A DNA stretch of 64,000 bases from Hyphomicrobiaceae bacterium (GTDB taxonomy: Bacteria; Pseudomonadota; Alphaproteobacteria; Rhizobiales; Aestuariivirgaceae), in assembly GCA_900298995.1 (NCBI GenBank), contig OMIC01000039.1, forward strand, positions 62,001 to 126,000. Direction: 5' to 3'. How positions within the stretch are numbered: position 1 is the first letter of the stretch; every line of letters begins with the position of its first letter. The notes below the pieces were generated by a model. That model was not told the origin of the DNA and searched no databases. It saw only the letters and a list, made by a program, of their open reading frames with translations. The position numbers and the translations under genes were made by a program. Below are positions 16,075-25,172 of this stretch, piece after piece.

Positions 16075-16775
16075 TGCGCGACGTCCTGATCATTCTCCAC
16101 TCCGAGGCCTCGACGCCGGGCCGTGTCGGCCGCATGCTTCAGGAAAAAGGCTATCGGCTCGACATCCGCCGCCCCTGCCTTGGCGAGGATCTGCCGCGCT
16201 CCATGTCGCACCATGCCGCCGCCGTGATCTTCGGTGGCCCGATGAGCGCCAATGATTCCGATGACTGGATCAGGAGCGAAATCGACTGGATCGGTGTGCC
16301 GCTGAAGGAGAGGAAACCCTTCCTCGGCATCTGCCTCGGCGCGCAGATGCTCTCGAAGCATCTGGGCGGCATGGTTGCGCCCCATGCCGAAGGGCTGGTC
16401 GAGATCGGCTACTATCCGCTCACGCCGACGCCCGAGGGTCATGCGCTCGGACCCTGGCCGGACCAGGTCTATCACTGGCACCGCGAGGGGCTGAGCCTGC
16501 CACGCGGGGCCAGCCATCTGGCGAGCAGCCCGTTCTTCGAGACCCAGGCCTTCCGTTGCGAGGCCAATGCCTTCGGCCTGCAGTTCCACCCCGAGGTCAC
16601 GCGCCTCACCATGCATCGCTGGGGCGTGCTCGGCGCCCACCGCTTCGTGCTGCCCAATGCGCAGGATTCGCGCGCCCATCTCGAGGCCAATCTCCTGCAT
16701 GACGGCGCGGTCAAGGACTGGCTCGCCCGCTTCCTCGCGCAATGGCTCGGGCCGCCGCCCAATGTGCCGGGCTGA
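16074..16775 (+). CDS. Class I glutamine amidotransferase-like protein
   Basis: 'PFLGICLGAQMLSKHLGG' nucleophile elbow and 'LQFHPEVT'; TGATG overlap with preceding gene. Confidence 0.85.
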   Translation: MRDVLIILHSEASTPGRVGRMLQEKGYRLDIRRPCLGEDLPRSMSHHAAAVIFGGPMSANDSDDWIRSEIDWIGVPLKERKPFLGICLGAQMLSKHLGGMVAPHAEGLVEIGYYPLTPTPEGHALGPWPDQVYHWHREGLSLPRGASHLASSPFFETQAFRCEANAFGLQFHPEVTRLTMHRWGVLGAHRFVLPNAQDSRAHLEANLLHDGAVKDWLARFLAQWLGPPPNVPG

Positions 16776-16929
16776 GACGCCGGTAACGGCTTCTTAAGTC
16801 TTTTGGCAGGCTCTGGAAACTCTTTGGAAACCCTGATGCGCCATGATGCAGTCATGGCCAGCACACCCGGAGCGGGGGCAGCGCCAGGGCGACCCGGGAT
16901 CATGTACTGCGTACCCGGTCTCCAGTTTC

Positions 16930-16963
16930 GCGGGGGGCTTTCCAGAAAGGCTCCCCGCTTTTT
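16930..16963 (+). terminator. Rho-independent terminator-like hairpin with T-tract
   Basis: GCGGGGggctttccagaaaggctCCCCGCTTTTT. Confidence 0.65.
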
Positions 16964-17022
16964 CTGTGCCGGCCACGCCGCCGCTTGCGAAACCCGGCGC
17001 CGCATCCGACATTGGCCACGCG

Positions 17023-18036
17023 ATGGCGTCTTCCTCTAACTTTCAAAGCTGGCTCCGGCCTGACCAGTCCGGTCTCTACTGCGAGCCCGGCGGCTTTCAC
17101 ATCGACCCGTCGCGGCCGGTGAGCCGGGCGGTCATCACCCATGGCCATTCCGATCATGCGCGGCCGGGTCACGATGCCATTCTCGCCACCGCCGACACCT
17201 TGGCCCTCATGCGCCTCAGGCTCGGCGCGGGATGCTTCGGGCAGGGCCAGGCTCTGGCCTATGGCGAGACGCTCCGGCTGGGCGAGGTCAGCCTGCGGCT
17301 GGCGCCGGCCGGGCATATTCTCGGCTCGGCGCAGGTGGTCATCGACTACCGCGGCCAGCGTGCGGTGATCTCGGGCGACTACAAGCGCCGCGCCGATCCC
17401 ACCTGCGAGGCTTTCGAGCCTGTGCCCTGCGACCTGTTCGTGACCGAGGCCACCTTCGGCCTGCCCGTCTACCGCCACGAGCCGGACCATGGCGAGGTGG
17501 CGAAGCTTCTCGCCTCGCTTGCCGATTTTCCGGGCCGCACCCACCAGATCGGCGTCTATGGCCTCGGCAAGTGCCAGCGCCTCATCGCGCTGTTGCGCCA
17601 GCAGGGCTATGATCGCCCCGTCTATCTCCATGGTGCGCTGCGCAGCATGAGCGATTATTACGCCGGGCGCGGCATCGCGCTGGGCGACATGCCTGCGGTT
17701 GCCGATGCGCCGGGCAAGCTCGCGGGCGAGATCGTGCTCTCGCCGCCCTCGGCGCTGGGCGACCGCTGGTCGCGGCGCTTTGCCGAGCCGCTCAATGGTT
17801 TTGCCTCCGGCTGGATGCGCATCCGTGGCCGCGTGCGCCAGCGCGGCGTCGAACTGCCGCTGATCATCTCCGATCACGCCGACTGGCCGGAACTCATCGC
17901 AACCATCGCGGAGACCGGCGCGGGCGAGGTCTGGGTCACCCATGGCCGCGAGGATGCGCTGGTGCATGAGCTGGGCAAGCGCTCCATCACGGCGCGCGCA
18001 CTGCGCCTCGTGGGCCGCGAGGACGACGCCGAATGA
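17023..18036 (+). CDS. Ligase-associated DNA exonuclease (MBL/beta-CASP family)
   Basis: 'AVITHGHSDHARPGHDAILATADTLALMRLRLG', 'APAGHILGSAQVVIDYRGQRAVISGDYKR'; start placed at MASSSNFQSW. Confidence 0.9.
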   Translation: MASSSNFQSWLRPDQSGLYCEPGGFHIDPSRPVSRAVITHGHSDHARPGHDAILATADTLALMRLRLGAGCFGQGQALAYGETLRLGEVSLRLAPAGHILGSAQVVIDYRGQRAVISGDYKRRADPTCEAFEPVPCDLFVTEATFGLPVYRHEPDHGEVAKLLASLADFPGRTHQIGVYGLGKCQRLIALLRQQGYDRPVYLHGALRSMSDYYAGRGIALGDMPAVADAPGKLAGEIVLSPPSALGDRWSRRFAEPLNGFASGWMRIRGRVRQRGVELPLIISDHADWPELIATIAETGAGEVWVTHGREDALVHELGKRSITARALRLVGREDDAE

Positions 18037-19610
18037 AAGCCTTCGCGGATCTTCTCGACCGGCTCACCTACACGCCCGCACGCACGGGCAAGCTGATGCT
18101 GATGCGCAACTATTTCCGCACCGCGCCGGACCCCTGCCGCGGCCATGCGCTGGCAGCCCTCAGCGACGGCCTGGCGCTCGGCTTTCCGCTGCGCCGCGTG
18201 CTGGCGGGCATCGGCGAGCGCCGCTTCGATCCCGAACTCTTCCGCCTGTCGCGCGCCGATGTCGGCGACACGGCGGAGACCGTGGCGCTGATCTGGCCCG
18301 GGACCGGCGCGCCGGGCGCGGCCCCGGCGCTCTCCGACATCGTGGGCACCCTCGCCGCGGCCGCGCCTGCCGACCATCCGGCGCTCCTCACCGGCTGGCT
18401 CGACAGTCTCGACGCCACGGGCCGCTGGGCGCTGCTCAAGTTTCTGGGCGGCGCGCCGCGCGTCGGCGTGTCGGCGCGACTCGCCAAGCAGGCGGTGGCG
18501 GATGCCTTCGGCGCCAGCATCGATGACATCGAGGAGATCTGGCACGGGCTGCAGCCGCCCTATGCCGGGCTCTTCGACTGGCTCGAGGGCAGGGCGGCGC
18601 GCCCGGCGCTCTCCGCCAGTCCGGTGTTCCGGCCGCTGATGCTGGCCCATCCGCTCGAGGTGCAGGACTGGGATCGGCTCGAGATCGACGACTTCGCCGT
18701 TGAATGGAAATGGGATGGTATCCGCGTCCAGCTCGCCGCGCGCGGCGGCCTCACGAAGCTCTTCTCGCGCACCGGCGACGACATCGGCCACAGCTTCCCT
18801 GAACTCTGCGCGCCAGAGGGCGTCGATGCGGTGCTGGATGGCGAACTGCTCATCATGCGCGATGGCGAGGTTCAGCCCTTCGCCGCGCTTCAGCAACGGC
18901 TCAACCGCAAGAGCGTGACGCGCGCGCTCATGGCGCGCCATCCCGCCCATCTCCGCCTCTATGACGCGCTGGAGATTGCAGGCGAGGATCTGCGCGGCCT
19001 GTCCTTCGAGGAGCGACGGGCGCGCCTCGAGGCCTGGCACCGCGACCATGCGCCGCCCTTCACCGATCTGTCGGAGCGCCTGCGCTTCGCCGACAAGGCC
19101 GGGCTGCGCGCCGCCTGGGAGCAGACGCGCGCCGCGGCCATCGAGGGCCTCATGCTCAAGCGCCGGTCAAGCCCCTATCTCGCGGGCCGCCCGAAGGGCC
19201 ACTGGTTCAAGTGGAAGCGCGCCGCGCTCACCGCCGATTGCGTGCTGCTCTATGCCCAGAAGGGCGCGGGCAAGCGCGCCTCGTTCTATTCCGACTACAC
19301 ATTCGGAGCCTGGAGCGGGCCGGAGGGCGCGCCCGTGCTCGTTCCCGTCGGCAAGGCCTATTCCGGCTTCACCGACCGCGAGCTTGCCGAACTCGACCGC
19401 TTCATCCGCGCCAACACCGTCGAGCGCTACGGCCCGGTGCGCGCCGTGGCGCCAAAGCTCGTGCTCGAAGTCGCCTTCGACGCCATCCAGCCCTCGGCGC
19501 GGCACAAGTCGGGCATCGCCATGCGCTTCCCGCGCATCGCCCGCATCCGCTGGGACAAGCCGGCGGAAGAGGCCGACAGGCTCGAGACGCTGAAGGCGAT
19601 GATCGGCTGA
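18033..19610 (+). CDS. ATP-dependent DNA ligase
   Basis: Nucleotidyltransferase motif I 'EWKWDGIRVQL', 'LDGELLI', 'IEGLMLKRRSSPY'; 4-nt ATGA overlap with exonuclease gene. Confidence 0.92.
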   Translation: MKAFADLLDRLTYTPARTGKLMLMRNYFRTAPDPCRGHALAALSDGLALGFPLRRVLAGIGERRFDPELFRLSRADVGDTAETVALIWPGTGAPGAAPALSDIVGTLAAAAPADHPALLTGWLDSLDATGRWALLKFLGGAPRVGVSARLAKQAVADAFGASIDDIEEIWHGLQPPYAGLFDWLEGRAARPALSASPVFRPLMLAHPLEVQDWDRLEIDDFAVEWKWDGIRVQLAARGGLTKLFSRTGDDIGHSFPELCAPEGVDAVLDGELLIMRDGEVQPFAALQQRLNRKSVTRALMARHPAHLRLYDALEIAGEDLRGLSFEERRARLEAWHRDHAPPFTDLSERLRFADKAGLRAAWEQTRAAAIEGLMLKRRSSPYLAGRPKGHWFKWKRAALTADCVLLYAQKGAGKRASFYSDYTFGAWSGPEGAPVLVPVGKAYSGFTDRELAELDRFIRANTVERYGPVRAVAPKLVLEVAFDAIQPSARHKSGIAMRFPRIARIRWDKPAEEADRLETLKAMIG

Positions 19611-19617
19611 GGTCTTG

Positions 19618-20523
19618 TCAGGCGAGAACCGCCCGCGGCATGCGGCAGGCTACCGAATAGGCCGGGTTGAACACATTGGCGACATCATAGCGCACCTGCT
19701 GGCCCATCACATGGCTGGCGGTCACCGCATCGAGGCCATGAGCGGCGATCAGCCAGTCGAGCATCTCGGTGGTGGCGTGCTGCAGCGCCTGGTCCAGCGG
19801 CCGGGCATTGCCGATGGTGAAGATCTCGTGCGCCGTCCGCCCGCGCGGCCAGCCGATCTTCTCGCCCTTCATCACGGTCAGGCTGAAGGTCACCTCCGCG
19901 GCGGTTTCGATGCCGGTGCCCACGATCTCGCCATCGCCCTGACGGGCATGAACATCCCCGAGGAAGAACAGCGCGCCCGGCACGGCCACCGGGAACATCA
20001 TCTCCACGCCTGCGGCGATGCGGCGGTAGTCCATGTTGCCGCCATGCCGACCGCTGGTCGCGGTCGAGATCGCCTGTCCGAGATCAGGCGCCACGCCGAG
20101 GCAGCCGATCATCGGCTCCACCGCCACCGACCAGTCCGCAAGTGCGGGCGGCGGCGCGGCGAGCCGTGCGCGGCCGGCTGCGGCATCGATCAGCCACTCC
20201 GTCTTGCGCCGCTCGGGAAGGCGGGCGAGGGCCTGCGGGTCCATCACGGTGGGGCTCAGCACGTCATAGGTCCAGCCGGTGGCGCGGGTCATGCGGATCT
20301 CGTGAATGCTCACCAGCAGCGCGTCGCCGGGTTCGGCGCCGGTCACGAAGAACGGGCCGGTCATCGGGTTGGGCCGCACCGCGCGCTGTGTGCCCATGTG
20401 GTCGAAGCCATGGGCATCGACCGTCGCCGCCGCCACCGTGTCGCCGCTGGGGATGGTGAGGACGGGCGGATGGCTGCCGATGCTGTTCCAGAACTGGCCG
20501 GGCGCGAAGCGGCGGATGCTCAT
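19618..20523 (-). CDS. Acetamidase/formamidase family protein
   Basis: 'GPFFVTGAEPGDALLVSI', 'GDVHARQGDGEIVGTGIETAAEVTF'; start at MSIRRFAPGQFW, overlapping the upstream stop (ATGA). Confidence 0.88.
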   Translation of the reverse strand: MSIRRFAPGQFWNSIGSHPPVLTIPSGDTVAAATVDAHGFDHMGTQRAVRPNPMTGPFFVTGAEPGDALLVSIHEIRMTRATGWTYDVLSPTVMDPQALARLPERRKTEWLIDAAAGRARLAAPPPALADWSVAVEPMIGCLGVAPDLGQAISTATSGRHGGNMDYRRIAAGVEMMFPVAVPGALFFLGDVHARQGDGEIVGTGIETAAEVTFSLTVMKGEKIGWPRGRTAHEIFTIGNARPLDQALQHATTEMLDWLIAAHGLDAVTASHVMGQQVRYDVANVFNPAYSVACRMPRAVLA

Positions 20524-21401
20524 GGCGCGGAGGCCGCGAGGCTTTCGGCCAGAAGTTTCTTGGCGAGGATCACCGTGGCGGGACCATTGGCGGCGGTGCC
20601 GTCGGCGCCCAGTTCCTCCACCCATTGCGGATTTCGGGTGATGGCGGAGCCTCCGAGCATGATGCCGACCTTGCGGTTGACCGAGACCGCCCGCACGCGT
20701 GCGATGGCGTCGGCAAGCTGGCCGCGGTGGATGTCCGAATTGACCGAGAAGCCCACGACCCCGAACCATTCCTGCGCCGCGATCTCGGCGGCTTCCTCCA
20801 TGCGCTGGGTGGCGCAGGTCCAGACATGCCAGCCCGCCGCGCGCAGGAACTTCTGCACGATGGAGCTGCCGAAACTGTGCTGCTCGCCGGGCGCGCAGGC
20901 CAGCAGCACGCGGCGCTTCTCGTCATAGGCGGCGATCCCGCCCAGTCCCTCGAAGGCATGCACCAGGCGCTGCAGCCGCGCCATGCCGAGCGTCACGTCC
21001 ACGAAGTCGATCCTGTCCTCTTCCCAGAGTTCGCCGAGACGGCGCGCGGTGGGCTCCAGCAGCTCGGCATGCAGGTCGTCGAGCGTCACGCCGCCGTCGC
21101 GCAGGCCCAGCATATAGTCCGCGGCGGCCTCGTGCCGGGGGCCGAGCACCAGGCTGGCGAGTTCGGCGATCTCGGCGCTGCGCGGCGCCGCGGAGGGTGC
21201 CGCCTGGGTGTGCAGCACCATGAGGCGCGGCATGACATGATCGGCGATGATGCCGCTGAGCCTGGTGTAGCGGATGTCCGGCCGGTCGATCTCGAGGGTG
21301 AGCGGCGGCAGGAATCCGCTCTCGGCGCCGGAACCGCCTGTCGGCTCCCCGCTGGGTAGTCCGCGGCCTACGCCGCCGGATTGATCCCGGTCGTCTGCCA
21401 T
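20520..21401 (-). CDS. Cobalamin B12-binding domain protein, AerR/PpaA-like regulator
   Basis: 'LGELWEEDRIDFVDVTLGMARLQRLVH' cap region and 'LACAPGEQHSFGSSIVQKFLRAAGWHVW' (E-x-H-x-x-G), '...IMLGGSAITRNPQWVEELGADGTA'. Confidence 0.82.
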   Translation of the reverse strand: MADDRDQSGGVGRGLPSGEPTGGSGAESGFLPPLTLEIDRPDIRYTRLSGIIADHVMPRLMVLHTQAAPSAAPRSAEIAELASLVLGPRHEAAADYMLGLRDGGVTLDDLHAELLEPTARRLGELWEEDRIDFVDVTLGMARLQRLVHAFEGLGGIAAYDEKRRVLLACAPGEQHSFGSSIVQKFLRAAGWHVWTCATQRMEEAAEIAAQEWFGVVGFSVNSDIHRGQLADAIARVRAVSVNRKVGIMLGGSAITRNPQWVEELGADGTAANGPATVILAKKLLAESLAASAP

Positions 21402-21450
21402 CCCCCCATCCAGTCCGTGTGCCAGTCGTTTTCTGCTGGCCGGTTCTTCT

Positions 21451-21474
21451 GAGTGTCAATGATACGTGACACTC
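21451..21474. promoter_or_regulatory. Perfect 8-bp-arm palindrome containing TGT-N12-ACA (PpsR/CrtJ-like box)
   Basis: GAGTGTCA-atgatacg-TGACACTC between the divergent B12-binding and amine oxidase genes. Confidence 0.6.
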
Positions 21475-21577
21475 TCCGGGCACGCAATCGGCCATTTTGC
21501 GGTGCAGCGGCGTTGCGTCTGCTTATGTCCAGGTTGCAGAGCGTGCTACATCGTCCGGCCATCAGGAGACCTTGCCC

Positions 21578-23455
21578 ATGACCAGCCACCCGCTCGACCC
21601 GCTCACCCAGGATGAAATCGCCCGCGTCCGGGACATCGTGCGCCGCGACGGCGGATTGAGTGCCGCCGCCTGGTTCGAGACCATCGCGCTCGAGGAACCC
21701 GCCAAGCAGGAGCTAGTGTCCGGCACGGCGCGGCGCGCGGCCTTCGTGTGCTGCTACGACCCCGCCTCGGGCGAGACCTGGGAGGGCGTCCTCGATCTCG
21801 CGGCGGGCCAGTTCCGCCGCTGGGCGGTGGCCAGGGGCATGCATGCGCGCATCGTCGCGGATGAATTCGCAGCGGGCGGTGAGGCGGCCAAAAGGGACCC
21901 GCGCTTCATCGCGGCCTGCGCCCGGCGCGGCATCACCGACCTCGACAGCGTGCTGGTCGAGGCCTGGGCGGCGGGCTATTTCGGCATTCCCGAGGAGGAG
22001 GGCCAGCGCATCGCCTATGGCCATTGCTGGGTGCGCAATGCCTCCGGCGACAATCCCTATGCGCGGCCCATCGCCAATCTCCATCCGGTCATCGACCTGC
22101 GCCGCATGGAGGTGATCCGGGTTGACGATTTCGGAATCGTGCCGCTGCCCCCCGACAGCGCCGACATCATCCAGCCCGTCACCCGCACGGACCTGAAGCC
22201 GCTCGAGATCACCCAGCCCGAAGGCCCGAGCTTCACGGTCGATGGCCATGCGGTGCGCTGGCAGAACTGGCACATCCGCGTCGGCTTCCATGTGCGCGAC
22301 GGGCTGATCTTTCATGAGATCGGCTATGAGGACAAGGGCCGCATCCGCCCCATCATGCACCGCGCCTCCATGGCCGAGATGGTCGTGCCCTATGGCGATC
22401 CCACCGGCGGCAACTACCGTCGCAATGCTTTCGACACCGGGGAATATGGCGTCGGCCAGTTTCTCGACTCGCTCACGCTGGGCTGCGACTGTCTTGGCCT
22501 CATCCACTACTTCGACGGCTGGAGCCATGACTGGCAGGGCAACCCGAAGCTCATCAAGAACGCCATCTGCATGCATGAGGAGGATTTCGGCACGCTGTGG
22601 AAATTCACCAACTGGCTCACCGGCCAGGTGACGGTGAAGCGCTCGCGGCGGCTGGTCATCTCGTCGGTTTCGACCATCGGAAATTATGTCTACGGCTTCT
22701 TCTGGTATTTCTATCAGGACGGCACCATCGGCGTCGAGGTGAAGGCCACTGGCATTCCCTTCGCCTCGGCCCTGCCGGTGGGCGAGAAGCCGGCCTATGG
22801 CGCGCTCATGGCGCCGGGCATCGCGGCGCATGTGCACCAGCATGTCTTCTGCTACCGCTTCGACATGGCGGTGGACGGGCCCCGCAACAGCGTGAAGGAG
22901 GTGAGCTTCTCCGCCCTGCCCATGGGCGAGGCCAACCCGCATGGCAACGCCATCGGCATTTCCGAAACGCTGCTGGCAAGCGAGGCCGGCGCCTGCCGCG
23001 ACATCGATCTTGCCGCCCAGCGGTACTGGAAGGTGGTGAACCCCAATGTCGTCAACGCGCTGGGCGAGCATCCGGGCTACAAGCTGGTGCCGGGCGTCAA
23101 CGCCTTTCCCTATCAGCACCCGGACTCGCATGTCGGGCGCCGCGCGGGCTTCATGTATCACCATTTCTGGGCCACGCCCTTCGCGGCCGACGAGCTCTAT
23201 CCGGCAGGGACCTATCCCAACCAGCACAAGGGCGGCGACGGCCTGCCTGCCTGGACCGCGCGCGACCGCGCGCTCGTCAACGAGAATGTCGTGGTCTGGT
23301 ATGTGATGAACTACCACCACATGCCCCGCCCCGAGGACTGGCCGGTGCAGCCCTGCGTCTATGCCAATTTCCACTGGATGCCGGTGGGCTTCTTCGACGC
23401 CAATCCGGCGCTCGACGTGCCGTCGCCCAAGTCGAAATCGAGCTGTTGCTGCTGA
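21578..23455 (+). CDS. Copper-containing primary amine oxidase
   Basis: TPQ-site context 'VSTIGNYVYGFFWYFYQDGTIGVEVKATGI', 'HQHVFCYRFDMAVDG', 'NENVVVWYVMNYHHMPRPEDWPVQP'; start at MTSHPLDPLT. Confidence 0.92.
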   Translation: MTSHPLDPLTQDEIARVRDIVRRDGGLSAAAWFETIALEEPAKQELVSGTARRAAFVCCYDPASGETWEGVLDLAAGQFRRWAVARGMHARIVADEFAAGGEAAKRDPRFIAACARRGITDLDSVLVEAWAAGYFGIPEEEGQRIAYGHCWVRNASGDNPYARPIANLHPVIDLRRMEVIRVDDFGIVPLPPDSADIIQPVTRTDLKPLEITQPEGPSFTVDGHAVRWQNWHIRVGFHVRDGLIFHEIGYEDKGRIRPIMHRASMAEMVVPYGDPTGGNYRRNAFDTGEYGVGQFLDSLTLGCDCLGLIHYFDGWSHDWQGNPKLIKNAICMHEEDFGTLWKFTNWLTGQVTVKRSRRLVISSVSTIGNYVYGFFWYFYQDGTIGVEVKATGIPFASALPVGEKPAYGALMAPGIAAHVHQHVFCYRFDMAVDGPRNSVKEVSFSALPMGEANPHGNAIGISETLLASEAGACRDIDLAAQRYWKVVNPNVVNALGEHPGYKLVPGVNAFPYQHPDSHVGRRAGFMYHHFWATPFAADELYPAGTYPNQHKGGDGLPAWTARDRALVNENVVVWYVMNYHHMPRPEDWPVQPCVYANFHWMPVGFFDANPALDVPSPKSKSSCCC

Positions 23456-23471
23456 GGATTGCCGAAAGACC

Positions 23472-23547
23472 TGGTGGAGCGAAGGGGGATCGAACCCCTG
23501 ACCTCGGCATTGCGAACGCCGCGCTCTCCCAACTGAGCTACCGCCCC
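23472..23547 (-). tRNA. tRNA-Ala (anticodon CGC), CCA encoded
   Basis: Reverse complement GGGGCGGTAGCTCAGTTGGGAGAGCGCGGCGTTCGCAATGCCGAGGTCAGGGGTTCGATCCCCCTTCGCTCCACCA folds as a cloverleaf; G3:U70 pair; loop TTCGCAA. Confidence 0.96.
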
Positions 23548-23655
23548 GGTCCACAGGTGAGCGGCTTCTAATCCCTGCCCAGGCGAGCGTCAAGCTTGCT
23601 TGGGCGGCGCGGCGCGCCTACATGCGGGAGGCGAACAAGCGAAAGGCTGGCTGCC

Positions 23656-23961
23656 ATGATGATGTCCATGAACCCCTTGCTGTGGCTGATCCTCACGGTC
23701 ATCAACATCTATTTCTGGATCATTCTGGCGAGCGTCATTCTCAGCTGGCTGGTGGCCTTCAACATCGTCAACCGCTCCAACAGCTATGTGCGCCAGATCG
23801 GCGTCGCGCTCGACCGGCTCACCGAGCCGCTCCTGAAGCCCATCCGCCGCTTTCTCCCCGATCTCGGCGGCATCGACATCTCCCCCATCATCCTGCTCAT
23901 CGCCATGCAGTTCTTCGGCATGGTCGTGACCTGGCTCTTCGTCAATCTCGGCTGGGCGTGA
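23656..23961 (+). CDS. YggT family membrane protein
   Basis: 'IYFWIILASVILSWLVAFNIVN...LDRLTEPLLKPIRRFLPDLGGIDISPIILLI'. Confidence 0.9.
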   Translation: MMMSMNPLLWLILTVINIYFWIILASVILSWLVAFNIVNRSNSYVRQIGVALDRLTEPLLKPIRRFLPDLGGIDISPIILLIAMQFFGMVVTWLFVNLGWA

Positions 23962-24284
23962 CCTCGCCGCTGCGCCCGGGGCGCGGCGGGCTGCTGCTCG
24001 CCGTCCGGGTGACGTCCAAGTCCTCCCGCGATGCCGTGGCGGGTCTCCACACGGCGGCTGACGGCGCGGTGTCTCTGGCGGTCAGGGTTACGGCGGCGCC
24101 TGACAAGGGGCGGGCGAACAAGGCCGTGATCGGCCTGCTGGCCAAGGCCTCCGGCCTGCCCAGATCCGCCTTCGCGATCGTTTCCGGCGAAACAGAGCGT
24201 TGCAAAACCCTTCTGGTGACTGGAAATCCGGCCGCAGTTGAGGCATGGATGTCGTCAATAGTGAATGACAGGAAGGAAAGTTGA
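23958..24284 (+). CDS. DUF167 (YggU) family protein, GTG start overlapping yggT-like stop
   Basis: '[48 protein letters not shown]'. Confidence 0.88.
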   Translation: MTSPLRPGRGGLLLAVRVTSKSSRDAVAGLHTAADGAVSLAVRVTAAPDKGRANKAVIGLLAKASGLPRSAFAIVSGETERCKTLLVTGNPAAVEAWMSSIVNDRKES

Positions 24285-24286
24285 CC

Positions 24287-25165
24287 ATGGCGAAAATCAT
24301 TGACGGCAAGGCCTTTGCCGAGGGTCTGCGCGGGCGGATCGCCAAGGCGGTTGACGTTCTCAAGTCAAAGCACGGGTTTACACCCGGCCTCGCGGTGGTC
24401 CTGGTGGGCGAGGATCCGGCCTCGAAGGTCTATGTCGCCAACAAGGCCAAGCAGACGGTCGAGGTCGGCATGAACAGCTGGGAACACAGGCTGCCTGCCG
24501 AGACCTCCGAAAAGGATCTGCTGGCGATGGTCGAGCGCCTCAACGCCGACCCCGCCGTGGACGGCATTCTCGTGCAGCTGCCGCTGCCGAAGCACATCGA
24601 CTCCACCAAGGTCCTGACCGCCATCGCGCCGGCCAAGGACGTTGACGGTTTTCATGTCGTGAATGTCGGCAAGCTCTCGACCGGGCAGGATTCGCTCGTG
24701 CCCTGCACGCCGGTCGGCTCGGTGATGCTCGCCAGGGACGTGCTGGGCAAACTCGACGGGGTCGAGGCCGTCGTCATCGGCCGTTCCAACATCGTCGGCA
24801 AGCCGGTGGCGCAATTGCTGCTCGCCGAGAACTGCACCGTGACGATCGCCCATTCCCGTACGAAGGACCTGCCCGGGGTCGTCCGCCGGGCCGACCTCGT
24901 CATCGCCGCCGTCGGCCGGCCGGAGATGGTCAAGGGCGACTGGCTGAAGCCGGGGGCGACCGTCATCGACGTGGGCATCAACCGCATCGAGCGTGACGGC
25001 AAGGGGAAGTTGGTGGGCGATTGCGATTTCGCGTCCTGCGAGAAGGTCGCGGGGGCCATCACGCCGGTGCCGGGCGGCGTCGGTCCGATGACGATTGCAT
25101 GTCTGCTCTACAACACCGTGAAGGCGGCTTGCGCGGCACGCGGCATCAACCAGCCGGAGATGTAG
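24287..25165 (+). CDS. folD: Bifunctional methylenetetrahydrofolate dehydrogenase/cyclohydrolase
   Basis: '[15 protein letters not shown]', '[17 protein letters not shown]', '[18 protein letters not shown]'. Confidence 0.96.
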   Translation: MAKIIDGKAFAEGLRGRIAKAVDVLKSKHGFTPGLAVVLVGEDPASKVYVANKAKQTVEVGMNSWEHRLPAETSEKDLLAMVERLNADPAVDGILVQLPLPKHIDSTKVLTAIAPAKDVDGFHVVNVGKLSTGQDSLVPCTPVGSVMLARDVLGKLDGVEAVVIGRSNIVGKPVAQLLLAENCTVTIAHSRTKDLPGVVRRADLVIAAVGRPEMVKGDWLKPGATVIDVGINRIERDGKGKLVGDCDFASCEKVAGAITPVPGGVGPMTIACLLYNTVKAACAARGINQPEM

Positions 25166-25172
25166 GCGGACG

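Noticed and set aside
21713-23593. 626-aa antisense ORF over the copper amine oxidase, extending across the tRNA
   Set aside because: Runs through a tRNA gene and opposite a well-supported CDS; composition is typical of GC3-driven shadow ORFs.
23472-23595. tRNA-Ala as an integration site for a mobile element
   Set aside because: No integrase, direct repeat of the tRNA 3' end, or composition shift is visible nearby; flanking genes are ordinary chromosomal ones.
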